Source of the DNA: Amylostereum areolatum
Lineage: Eukaryota; Basidiomycota; Agaricomycetes; Russulales; Stereaceae
Direction of reading: 5' to 3'
Length of the DNA: 64,000 nt
Assembly: GCA_012932865.1 (NCBI GenBank)
Contig: SAXG01000026.1
Coordinates: 496,001-560,000, forward strand
Position 1 is the stretch's first letter. Each line of letters begins with the position of its first letter. Positions 23,924 through 34,032 of the stretch are shown one piece after another. A program made the translations under genes and the position numbers. The notes under the pieces are model-generated. The model was not told the origin of the DNA, did not search any database, and saw only the letters and a program-made list of their open reading frames with translations.

Positions 23924-24493
23924 ATGCCGCCCAAAGGAGCACCTTCAAGAAGTGGCGGAAAGTCGAAGTCGGGAGAGGTACCCCCGGTCGAGCAGCCCAA
24001 GGCGTTTCAGACACGAAGCTCGAAGGCCGGACTGCAGGTACGCCCACCGGTATCACTTACGGACGATCGCTATTCTGACGCGCTCTTTACGCGCCATAAG
24101 TTCCCAGTTGGTCGCATTCACCGGTACTTGAAACAACGCACGCAGAACAACATGCGTATCGGCGCGAAGGCAGCCGTGTATACCTCTGCCATCCTCGAGT
24201 ACCTTACCGCAGAGGTCCTCGAACTCGCTGGTGTGTGGCATTAACCCTCTTTAATGTGACTGTCATGCTAATAGGGTGGATATGGAACCGCTATAGGGAA
24301 CGCGTCAAAAGATCTTCGTGTAAAGCGCATAACGCCGCGGCATTTGCAATTAGCCATTCGGGGAGACGAGGAGCTTGACACCCTCGTGCGCGCGACGATC
24401 GCGGGCGGTGGAGTGTTGCCATTCATCCACAAGAGTCTGACCGCCGCGAAACCTGGCCAAAAGAAACCTGAAGCTCAGGCCGCGGTGGCGTGA
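23924..24493 (+). CDS. HTZ1: Histone variant H2A.Z
   Basis: Replaces H2A next to promoters and at heterochromatin boundaries. Exons 23924-24037, 24101-24230, 24297-24493; 146 residues. The N-terminal tail [18 protein letters not shown] is followed by SSKAGLQ and [20 protein letters not shown]. The histone fold then reads [20 protein letters not shown] and [21 protein letters not shown]2A.Z rather than canonical H2A is shown by [20 protein letters not shown] and PFIHKSL, with no SQE tail. The 63-nt first intron is stop-free and in frame, so an unspliced transcript would insert 21 residues in the start of the histone fold. The gene stands alone without a divergent H2B, as is usual for this variant. 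Confidence 0.95.
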
Positions 24494-25088
24494 GGTGTGT
24501 GAATCGTTCATCGCCTCTTTCCTCTTTTTCAATATTAACTCGGGTTGTTGCAGGCCCTAATGTCTGTCTTATAGGCTATGATGTCCTTGTCCTTTCTTTC
24601 TTGACAACTCTACGGGCCACCCGGTGTATCCTATGTACGCTCTCGCTGTTTATGATTGTGATAATGCCATGCTTTGTACAGCATCGACGTCTACCGCGGG
24701 TCTCCAGCCCAACTCTCTTTCGAGGAGCCGACCGCATCGTGGACTATTACGTTGACATGACCACAATTTATAGTGCTGTGGCTTTGTTGGCTGTTCTGAG
24801 CGAGGAAACCAGTGCTTACACCACCCTTTCCTTGCTTGACCGTTCCTTTTCTCGCTAACATGCCGGTTATGTCCCCTTAGGGTCCAATCCGAATGCGGCT
24901 CCGTGCAATGTTCGCGAATTGGGTTTTGTCAACTCCGCTGGCCATACTTGCGGAGTATAGATTGGAGCTCTCCTGATTCCAAGTGTGATGAAATACGAGA
25001 GGGGCGCGTCAACCGTAAGTAAGTGCATGTCAGTGACGTCATGACTTACCATTCAACCTTCCGCTCCTCTCAGCACCGCTCCCCAAGG
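24494..25088. other. Intergenic, no supported gene
   Basis: 3' flank of H2A.Z and upstream region of the next gene. Open frames here are short and without family signal. Confidence 0.5.
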
Positions 25089-25096
25089 TATATAAG
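25089..25096 (+). promoter_or_regulatory. TATA box of the small CsbD-like gene
   Basis: TATATAAG, 106 bp upstream of the ATG at 25202, followed by a pyrimidine-rich leader. This is a good match to a fungal core promoter of a strongly or inducibly expressed gene. Confidence 0.6.
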
Positions 25097-25201
25097 AGAC
25101 TTCGCCTCTTTCGACTTTATCTCACAAGTCCTACCTTACACCAACCTACGAAAACATCCAATCACCCTCTCATACACTCGTAACCCGCCACCACATTTAT
25201 C

Positions 25202-25802
25202 ATGTCTCAAGGTTTCGAAGCATCCTTTACCAACCCCACCCAGCTCGGAGAGCGTCCCCAACACCACTTGCACGACTCCTCAGAGCCACTCCCCGGCACG
25301 AAGGGTGCGCGCCCTGCCGCCGACTACAGTCTCGGGGCCATCGATGGCGTCGAAGAGAACACTCCTCACCAGGGCCGGTTCATGGAAGAGGAATCTTTGC
25401 AAATGCAGAGCCGAGCGGCGTCGGACGCTGGGCAGGGTGACCAGAATGGTCAGAATGCTTTCAACACAGAGCGTCCGTTGAACGTGCGGCCCGCTCCTGA
25501 AGGTGGTGAGTTGATAGTTAGTATGCGCGGAGATATTCCGGTCGCTGACGTCACGCAGAGGGGGTTGCTCGCGACGGTAAAGAGGGTCTACCCATGGGGA
25601 AGGCTACATTTATGGACAAGATGGTAGGAAAGACTGAGAAGGTGTGTCCCTTGTCTTGCGAGTAGAGAGGATGCACTCAATACGTTGTTAAAAGGTCATT
25701 GGGAAGGTGGTGCGTAACCCAAATATGCACGAGACGGGTGAGTTGCGCGAGACTGGAGGGAAAACCGCTGCTCGTGGCGATGCTCGGGCATCCCACGATT
25801 GA
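25202..25802 (+). CDS. Small hydrophilic protein with a CsbD-like C-terminus
   Basis: Exons 25202-25502, 25559-25641, 25695-25802; 163 residues, phases close. It begins MSQGFEASFTNPTQLGERPQ and is rich in Gly, Gln, Asp and Glu, without cysteine or membrane spans. The C-terminal 55 residues (KMVGKTEKVIGKVVRNPNM, then ETGELRETGGKTAARGDA) have the spacing GK..K..GK...NP......GEL...GGK, which resembles CsbD-type small stress proteins. That assignment is inference from pattern only. A strong TATA box and short leader fit an abundant, possibly stress-induced product. Confidence 0.7.
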
Positions 25803-26439
25803 ATATGTTCTGCTGTGTGTATGTGAGGCATGTTGTCCTGCTCCGATAGGAAGACGGTGAAGATGATTACGATAGTTCAGTTGTATCCATAGGATCAGAA
25901 GCGGTAGTAACACATCTTGTATGTTTTTGATACTGTGCTGCAAATCCAACTTGCCTGGAGTACTATTTTTTTATTAACTTCTCTGGGGACTTAGCGTAGG
26001 AAGGTCGATGGATATATATTGTGGCACAGTACTTACGGAGTCCTGGGCCCGGGCAATTCTACTTACGAATCGATGGCCGTCAAGTGGCTGTAATCATACT
26101 CGTAATCTACTATGATCTAATCGTATCTTCTAACCCTCAGTGCGTCTAAGTATTCTTCACCGTCTTCTGTAAGCACATACGTACTACGCTTCAAGTTGGG
26201 TGACTCCCATTCAACGTTGTTACGTTCAACTCCCATTAGGACCCAGCGCTCAGCGCTCAATATTCATCAGTCAAAGCGGCGACGCTGGAAGGCCCTCTGG
26301 ATAGCACCACTTTCAAGTTCAGATCGCTGTTCCCTGGCTTGTCTGGCAGTGGTCGTACCATACTTTATAAACCGACCATCGCGGCGCGCGGTGTGTGGTC
26401 CAACTCAAACCCCTCACTCACCCGGACTTCCTACGCCAA
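25803..26439. other. Intergenic, no supported gene
   Basis: Low-complexity and AT-richer stretches (for example the T run near 25965) and no coding signal that I can support. Confidence 0.5.
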
Positions 26440-27765
26440 ATGCCGTCGATTCGTCGCCTACTCCGCTGCCTATCACACTCCGTCTTCCCTCGCGGCCGCA
26501 CAGTGCCGTCAGTCGCATCCTCCCGGCAGGTCACACCCTTCTTCCACAGCCCTCCACCTCACAACGCCACACCTCATACAGCAGAATCATACCCCCTACC
26601 TCATATTTCCCTTGGCGTACCGATGCCTTTCAACCTGTCCAGCACAAGCATATTCTGCCCCTCGTCGCCTTCCGCTTCTCTGGAGGATGCTCGGGTTCAG
26701 CACTGCAGCGACCCCGCATGCGAGCTCAAGAAATTTGCAGATATGTTGAATAGCTGCAGCGGCACAAACGACCTTCGACTCGACTCGACGCTATGGGGCG
26801 GCGCACACAATCGGATGGTATATCTCGAGTGCCTCGGAAGGCTGGATATCGCGCTGGCGAACTACATCTGGCGATCGACGCGTCTGATCTACTTAAGACT
26901 GGACTGCTGCGCCTTCTTTCATCAAGAGGTAGGACCATGCTCCGAATATACCCTGCCTTGTACGCTTTCTGCCCTATCCACCTTCGCGAAGAACCTAGAT
27001 ATTCTTATCCTGGCGTGGGAGAGGGTCAACCTTGAGGCCGTGGGCACCTACCTAATGCGTGGGTTTGTGCGTCGGTCGTCCTCTACTCCGTCACGCGAAG
27101 CTCTTACCGTTGGTCCATACTCCCTGTAGATGTCCGGTACACTGGCCAACTTGTGCCGTCTGAGCATAGATTGCTTTCCAACGGGGGAAAACCTCGACAT
27201 GCTTTTGGATGCGCTGTATCGGTCGACCATCACCCATCTTCGCCTAGTCCTCGCCCGTGACGGCGTCATCGCCCCCACGTTTCTCGACAGGGGCTCACTC
27301 CTTATCAAGGACTTGTGTTACAGCCTTCCCGGCCTACAGGAGCTCTCATTAGACCAAGAACATTCGGCAGTTCTGAGCCACATACCACTGTTCGGCTGGA
27401 GGCTGGAGGATCTGCAAAGCTGGCTTGAAGAACTGGCGCAATTCGAGAGACTGGAATCGCTTGCGGTCGCCTCCGCATTCGTGCTCCCGATGGTCGATCT
27501 AGAAAGATATAGTGGACCCTTCGCAGCGAAGATATTTTCGTGGCTTCCTTCTGCATGGCAGCTCTGGTTTCTCGGGTTCGACGGAGTGGATGACCTGGGA
27601 TTTCGACGGTCTTTCACCTGGACCGAAAACGAGTGGGGCCGGTCGGAGCGGCGAGAGGCGGTGTTAGATCTGCCCAACAAACTGAGAGCCTGTAGGCGAG
27701 ACTGGTGGTGGAGGGACCCGTCGTATGTGGATTGTCTATCATTTGTACCTGTGCAAAATCATTGA
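26440..27765 (+). CDS. Leucine-rich hypothetical protein (F-box/LRR-type family)
   Basis: Two exons, 26440-27066 and 27130-27765, joined by a 63-nt intron with a GTGCGT donor; 420 residues if translation starts at 26440. Protein character is clear only from about 26623 (MPFNLSSTSIF), so that ATG is an alternative start. The body alternates leucine-rich strands: MVYLECLGRLDIALANYIW, LDILILAWERVNLEAVGTYL, TLANLCRLSIDCF, STITHLRLVLARDGV, LPGLQELSLDQEHSAVLS. The arrangement resembles the large basidiomycete F-box/LRR families, though no F-box is visible at the N-terminus. The decayed gene at 8.4-9.7 kb is a relative. Function unknown. Confidence 0.6.
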
Positions 27766-29066
27766 TTGAAGAGCTACATCGTGTCGGGTTGAACGAGAGG
27801 TTGAGGCCGTGCGGCCATGCGGCCATGCTCCCAGTGCGAAAGACACAGGCATTTCTTCGGTAGGCTCGCCTCTCAATCTCCCCACCCACCGGCGGTACCT
27901 AGTGTGCCAAGCATCAAGGTCGGCCATGGGTTATGCAGGCCACCGCCAGCTCATTACCCCGCCCTCCCGCCCTCAGATCACCAATCGAGGGCGCTTCAGT
28001 CATCTGAGTGGCGAGACTAAAACTCAGCCGTGGCGTTACGACCTAGGGTCTGAAGCCGGGCTTGGATGACTGCGTTCCTGGCACTCGGAAAGGCCTGGTT
28101 CGTGCAGGTCGGGTTGGGAATACCGTTACCTCTACTTCGGCGGTCCGACGAACTTGTCGAGAGCGTCCATGGGACTCATCACCAGTTCTGGTTCTGAAAG
28201 ATGCCATCTTGCGGATACGGCACAGATATTTTCAGGGGTGTATCTTGCAGGGTTTTGGGTTGGCTATGGTTCTGGGACGCAACGAGCTGGGTGGGGTTGA
28301 CCGGGGGCTTCGAACGAAGTGCCGTGCCACAGGCGTCACGGTCTTGGGCCGAAGTTACGATTCAGAAGCCAGATAAGCTTCACGGTGGTAAAGTGCTACG
28401 TACCACGGCAGTGCTCGTCCTATATAGAACGTACCCATGCTTCTGCTGAAGTATATGAAAACGATGCGAAGAAGCTGCACACGGGGAATGAGACCAGATA
28501 AGTAAGCGCCGAACGACAATAGCGCCGATATTTTTGTGCCGCGGCCGCATCGGGCGCCTATGCATATGCGTCAAGCGAGAAGTTGTTTCTTGACGTCCAG
28601 CTCGACCGTGACGTCGAGCCTTTGTCTGTCTTGCTCGTCGGGTTTGCTCATGATCGAAATCGTTCGGATACCGAGTTGCCATCACTCATTCCCGCCGTCC
28701 ATCTCACATTGTTCATCGACTCGGAGGGGTGCGAAGTCGGGGGCTATATCAAGCTCCCCTCGTTCTTGTTCTCACTTCTCAAATGAGCCTCGTCGCTCCC
28801 GTGCGCACTGTCGTCCACGCGACGAGGTCATCTGCATTCTCCTCCGCAAGGTACGCCGACTTAGTATAGGAGCCCCACCGACGTTATGCTCACTTCCGAG
28901 GAGCCGTCTCCAGTCCATTCGACGTTCTCCTTGATGGATTGGCTCATGTCCTGGGATGCCAATCACAGCTCCCTTCTGTCCTTCACTGCACCGATCAGCG
29001 TATTTCGACCCGATGACGACCCTCCTGACGCCCTTTCGCCGTCCTGGTCTACGCCCTCCATAACCC
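27766..29066. other. Intergenic 1.3 kb, no supported gene
   Basis: Many short frames overlap on both strands. The best is 28062-28376 on the plus strand (104 codons). None shows a family motif or sensible splice pattern. Confidence 0.4.
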
Positions 29067-29073
29067 TATAAAT
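29067..29073 (+). promoter_or_regulatory. TATA box of the GH30 glucanase gene
   Basis: TATAAAT, 84 bp upstream of the ATG at 29151, followed by a C/T-rich leader. Confidence 0.55.
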
Positions 29074-29150
29074 GTCCTCCCCTAGCTACCCACCCGCTCA
29101 CATTTCTCCCTCCTCCCCCTCCTCCTCCATCACAACGCGCGGCCAGTCAA

Positions 29151-31522
29151 ATGCGCGTCATCACCTCTGCCATCTTACTGGCTCTTTTCCACCCGGTCTT
29201 CGCCCAATATCAGATCTGGGACATCGTTCGTACCTGCCTCGTCTCATACTCTCGACGTTTCGTGCTGACCGTCGCTGGAAACAGTGGCAGACGGTCTGGG
29301 ATCGCTCCAAACTGTTCACATCCCTCAGTCCGTCCCAGCCTATCAACTTTGGCTCCCCCGGCACCATCGGCGCTGCGGATATCGAAGTGGACGATACGAG
29401 CACCTTCCAATCCGTCTGGGGCTTCGGCGGCTCTCTTAGTGCGATTTCGCTTCCTTTTTCACCGATGTATGCGCGAATATCGCTGATCGAACATCATATG
29501 CATCACAGCCGACTCGTCCGCGTTGACACTGAACAATCTCAAGGTGCGCGTGCCGTGCTACGCCTGTCACCTCCGTGAATGTTGATTCAGATCGTGCTTA
29601 GACCAACTTCCCGTCTACGTACAACACCCTCTTGCACACCCTCTTCGATCGTGAGCTCACGCGCACTTTGATGTACACAACGAATGAACTAAACCGGGAC
29701 GTACAGCGACCGACGGCGCTCAGGCGGCTGGGCTCTCTTTCATCCGCATCCCTATCGGCGCCTCCGACTTTTCGGCCAAAGGTATGTCTTACCTTGGGGG
29801 TGCATACAAGGTCTCTGACGCTTTGTTGCAGATTACAGCCTCGACGACACCAGTGGTGACACCAGCTTCAATAAATTCAACATCAACACCACGCCTTCCT
29901 ACGTCTTTAGCGTGCTCAATGATATTCGTGCCATCAACCAATATCTCCGAATCATCATTGCGCCTTGGTCGCCGGTATGCTATGCCTCCACGACTCCCGA
30001 AACCTGCTTGTGCTGAACTCTTGTCCAGCCCGCATGGATGAAGGATGGTGGGACAATGAACGGCGGATCGCTTCAGACCAGCCTTGCTACCCAATGTATG
30101 CTTCTCCTCTCCTCCCCCGGACGCTGGTACAATGTTGATGTGACGCAGATGCAACTTATTTTCTCAAGACATTGCAAGGCTACCAGAGCAAGGGTATCAC
30201 CGTCTACGCCGTCTCCATCCAGGTGATCCCCATCCATTCCGGTGCTCTGCGCATCTTTCTCATCTGTCCACGCGCAGAACGAGCCGGAAAACGAGAATGA
30301 TTCGTACCCTACCTGCACGATGCCCGTGAGCGTAATGGCCCAGGTCGGCACACAGCTCCGCACTCTCATGAATAACAATGGCTTTTCTGGCGTCAAGATT
30401 CTTGGCTACGACCACAACTGGTCCGACGCGGCTGGCTACCCCGTCCAGCTCGTGCGCCCTCTTCCATTTTGCAGCGCATACATCCTGTTTGTTGATGTGA
30501 CGCGGGTGTGTAGATGCAACAGGCGGGCAACGCGTTCGACGGGGTGCAATTCCATTGTTATGCTGGCACGGTCGGGGAGACGGATAGCTTCCACACGCAG
30601 TTCCCCAAGAAAGAAATATACATGACTGAATGTTCCGGAGAATACGGTTCGGACTGGTGGACCGACATCAAGGTATGGGTTTCCCCCGCCCCCCCTTTCC
30701 CATTTCCTTCTCAACGAGTCCATTTTCTACTAGTGGTACCTGGATAATATGTGCGTCTAGGCGCTGTCTTGCTTGTGAAGGTCTTAACTAACGCGTGGGG
30801 TTAGATTCATTGGATCAGTAGAGCACAACTCGCACTCGGGCATGATGTGGAATATCGCGCTGGATGGGTCCGGGAACCCGAAGCTGCCCGGCACGACAAG
30901 TTGTGGGGGACCAGGATGCCGTCCGATTGTGACCGTCAACAGCGACGGTAGCTATACCCTGCACCAAGAATGTATGTCCCCTCTTCTATCCACTCCTTCT
31001 CACTATCCATTCGTCGTTCGTTCGCTTATTGTTGCATGCGGTTGGCAGATTACAGCATGGCTCAGGCCTCGCGTGGTATCCTCCCCCGCGATGTCGGCGG
31101 GCCCTTCGGTAAACGTATTGGCGTGACCGTGGGCGGCGAACTCAACTGGGCCTTGCGTGTCGGTGCGTATGTCACCGGGCGTGTTTCTTCGACCGACTGG
31201 TTGCGCTATTCGTTGGTTGTCCTTAACTGGTGAGCGTATTTTCCATCTCTTCGTCCTCACCCCTTCCTACGGCACTCGTTGCATGTTTGTTGACGATTCA
31301 TCCAGGGATGACAGTGCGAACACAACATGGAACCCCCAGCCAGTACAGGCCACGATTGAGTTCAGGGGTACACAGGCGACATACACTTTCCCGGTGGGCG
31401 TGACGACACTTTGGTGGTATGCGCCGGCGACATCGATGAACGGTACGGATGTGGACAACGAATTCGAGAAAGACAAGTTCATCTTTCCGGGCGGTGAGGA
31501 GCAGGTACCGTTGGGTTTGTAA
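29151..31522 (+). CDS. Secreted GH30 glycoside hydrolase, probable endo-beta-1,6-glucanase
   Basis: Cleaves beta-1,6-linked glucan of fungal cell walls. Fourteen exons: 29151-29225, 29285-29438, 29509-29543, 29602-29650, 29707-29781, 29832-29974, 30029-30095, 30149-30222, 30278-30451, 30514-30672, 30734-30750, 30805-30971, 31049-31229, 31306-31522; 528 residues, all phases closing. MRVITSAILLALFHPVFAQ is a signal peptide. GH30 landmarks: SVWGFGGSLTDSSALTLNNL, SFIRIPIGASDFS, APWSPPAWMKDGG, VSIQNEPEN (acid/base Glu) and IYMTECSGEYG (nucleophile Glu), then HNSHSGMMWNIALD. The C-terminal beta domain ends GGEEQVPLGL. Exon 11 is only 17 nt. The beta-1,6 specificity is inferred from the fungal subfamily pattern. 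Confidence 0.92.
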
Positions 31523-32160
31523 TAATCTATATACGAGTAGAGGTGTGTGCTCGCTCTCACCATTCCCAACCACTGTTTTCAATCGAGCTTTCCAAGCTGT
31601 TATGACCGCGATGTTTCCCGCTCACCCTGTATCTGCCGACCCATACCCCCTGTTGTATTTGTTGTTCGTTTGGCAATCTGCATACGATTCTACCCGTTGA
31701 TGTTTTGCAGTTTTTCCCCCGTCCTTCGGAGTTCGTCAACACGTTTGTTTCAATTCGGAGAAGCGCCAAGGCTGTGTTCGATAGGTAAACCTTACAACGG
31801 AGAATGCGGCCTTGGACTTTGCGGTGGCGCGATGTCTCCGTTCGTATGTTTGCCGGTGCTGACGAAACGATGTTTTGCGACATATGGATCGGGAGAGATG
31901 AGTAGGATCCGATTCTATCCGAGTCGAGGGCTCGGATTTCTCATCCAGGGTGGCGGAGCGCAGATCCTTCTATTGGAGTCGTGGCGGCGAAGTCGGAGAA
32001 CGTGTTGCGTCTCCGTATGGGAGATAGGACCCGAATCCGCCCATTCGTGGACCGTTACGAATTGCTACGCACGAGTCACTCCGTTGGCCGCTGGTCTTGG
32101 CGTTTGGTCGATATCGGGTGGAAGGGGGGGGGGGGGGGGGGGGGAAGGAGAGAGGGACAG
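31523..32160. other. Intergenic with a G21 homopolymer
   Basis: 3' flank of the glucanase gene and upstream region of the lyase gene. A run of 21 G occupies 32124-32144, ending 16 bp before the TATA box. No coding sequence is supported. Confidence 0.5.
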
Positions 32161-32167
32161 TATAAAG
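32161..32167 (+). promoter_or_regulatory. TATA box of the PEP-mutase/ICL superfamily gene
   Basis: TATAAAG, 116 bp upstream of the ATG at 32277, with a CT-rich leader after it and a G21 run just upstream. Confidence 0.55.
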
Positions 32168-32276
32168 CCTGATCGTGGATGGACGATGGAGAACCATCCG
32201 CCCTCGTCTTCCTTCTCTGTCTCCTCCTCAGCGACATCCACCCTCAGCCACCTCAACCTTTCAACCACACTCTACA

Positions 32277-33733
32277 ATGGCCCCAGGAATGGACTACACC
32301 CGCGCTTCCGAGGAGACCCAGGAGGCCTCGACTCACATCTCCTTCGTGTTCTCTCCGAGGTCCACATCTCCCGCCCCGACAACGGCGTGGCCTGCTCCCT
32401 CCTTCGAGGGAGGGGTGTACACCAACCCGCGTCTCGACCCGAAGAACTACCTCGAGGGCGAACTGTCGTGGAACCCCGCGACGCGGCTGCGGCAGATGCT
32501 CGCACGCCCCGGGATCGTGGTATGTACAGCATCCGTTGGAGCTCCAAGTCCTTACAGTTCAGCTTGCTCATGGGTTGTGTTGTTTAGGTTGCCCCAGGTA
32601 TTTGCGATGGCATTAGTGCGCGCTGCGCGATCGAGGCGGGCTTTACCTGTCTCTACCAAAGGCAAGCGTCCCCCTCCTTTTTTGATCACTGCTCGTGTCT
32701 GGAGGTTGACCTTTGGCAATACACAGTGGTGCGGCTACGACAGCTTCCCGCCTTGGTATGCCAGACTTGGCCATCGCGACCATGGACGATTTCGTCGAGG
32801 TATGCTCTTTCTCATCTTTCTGTTGCACACATATACCCATCCGATTGGGTTGACTTGTAGAGTGGCCAAATGGTCTGCAGCCTCGACCCCACGATGCCCG
32901 TCATCGCCGACGCCGACACCGGGTTTGGCGGCCCCGCCAACGTCGCCCGCACGGTCACTCAGTACGCGAGGGCGGGCATCGCGGCGTGCCACATCGAGGA
33001 TCAGGTGCAGACGAAGCGCTGCGGGCATCTCATGGGCAAGCAGGTCGTCTCGCGTGAGGAGTTCGTCACTCGCATCCGTGCCGCGGTGCTCGCGCGCGAC
33101 GCCATCCCCGGTGGGTCGGACTTTGTGATCATCGGGCGGACGGACTCGGCGCAGGTGCTCGGTATGGAGGAGGCGCTGTACCGTTTGAAGCTCGCGGCCG
33201 ATGCTGGTGCGGACGTGTGCTTCATTGAGGGCGTGAAGAGTAAGGAGCTGCTCGAGTCGACGGTCGCGGCGCTCGCTCCCAAACCCGTACGTTCACCTCT
33301 CCGCCCCTCAATGGTTGTTGCTTGTGCTGATGCCGTCGGTGCAGGTTTTGGTGAACGTCATCTCCGGCGGACTCACGCCCTCGTTCACCAGCCCAGAAGC
33401 CGAGGCGATGGGCGCGAAGGTCATTAGTGCGTGTTTTCAGAGTCTGCCCTTCGTCAGCGGTGGTGGGCTAACGACACGGTATCCCAGTCTTTTCCCTCGT
33501 GTCCTGCGTCGCGGCCCTCCACAGTATCCGCGCCGCGATGCACTCGCTCAAAAAGACGGGCACGGACTTCACCTCTGCGCGCGGCATGGATCCGAAGGCG
33601 TTCTTTGAGGTCATGGGTACGGGTGTTCTCTTTCCGTCTGGCTGTGTTTAGCGTTGACGCCCCTTTCACAGGGTTGGACGAAGTCGTGCGCTTGGACGCG
33701 CAGGCGGGCGGGAGCGCGTTTAAGGTTGTTTGA
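32277..33733 (+). CDS. PEP mutase / isocitrate lyase superfamily enzyme (oxaloacetate hydrolase or methylisocitrate lyase type)
   Basis: Members split or hydrolyse a C-C bond next to a 2-oxo or 2-hydroxy acid with Mg2+. Exons: 32277-32519, 32588-32661, 32727-32799, 32861-33286, 33345-33426, 33488-33616, 33672-33733; 362 residues. Landmarks: VAPGICDGISARCAIEAGF, GAATTASRLGMPDLAIATM, PVIADADTGFGGPANVARTV (metal-binding DAD), CHIEDQVQTKRCGHLMGKQV (catalytic KRCGH loop) and FVIIGRTDSAQVLGMEEAL. The KRCGH loop argues for a lyase or oxaloacetate acetylhydrolase rather than a phosphonomutase; oxaloacetase activity (oxalate formation) is a reasonable guess for a basidiomycete. The second intron (32662-32726) needs a GC donor (AG|GCAAGC), and no GT donor gives the conserved joint. 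Confidence 0.87.
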
Positions 33734-34032
33734 ACGCTACAGTTAGGGCCAGTACAGTACAGTTCAGGAGTCTTACCAGGGGTCTTCGCAGGCGAAAAAC
33801 TTTGGGGTTTCATCCACATAGAAATTAGAATATACTTATCCACATCCAATAGATTGTTCATTTTCTCCAAGTTGCTCGTCTCCAGCGGTTTCACCGCTTT
33901 CAGACCTAATTCCTGTGTCGAACCTCGATTTCCGTCATCTCAACCAGGTTCTGTCCGCGATTTGAACAAATAGATAGGAAAGCACAACAGACGTATTCAA
34001 TGGGACATCCGCGAGAATGGAACTTGTCATTT

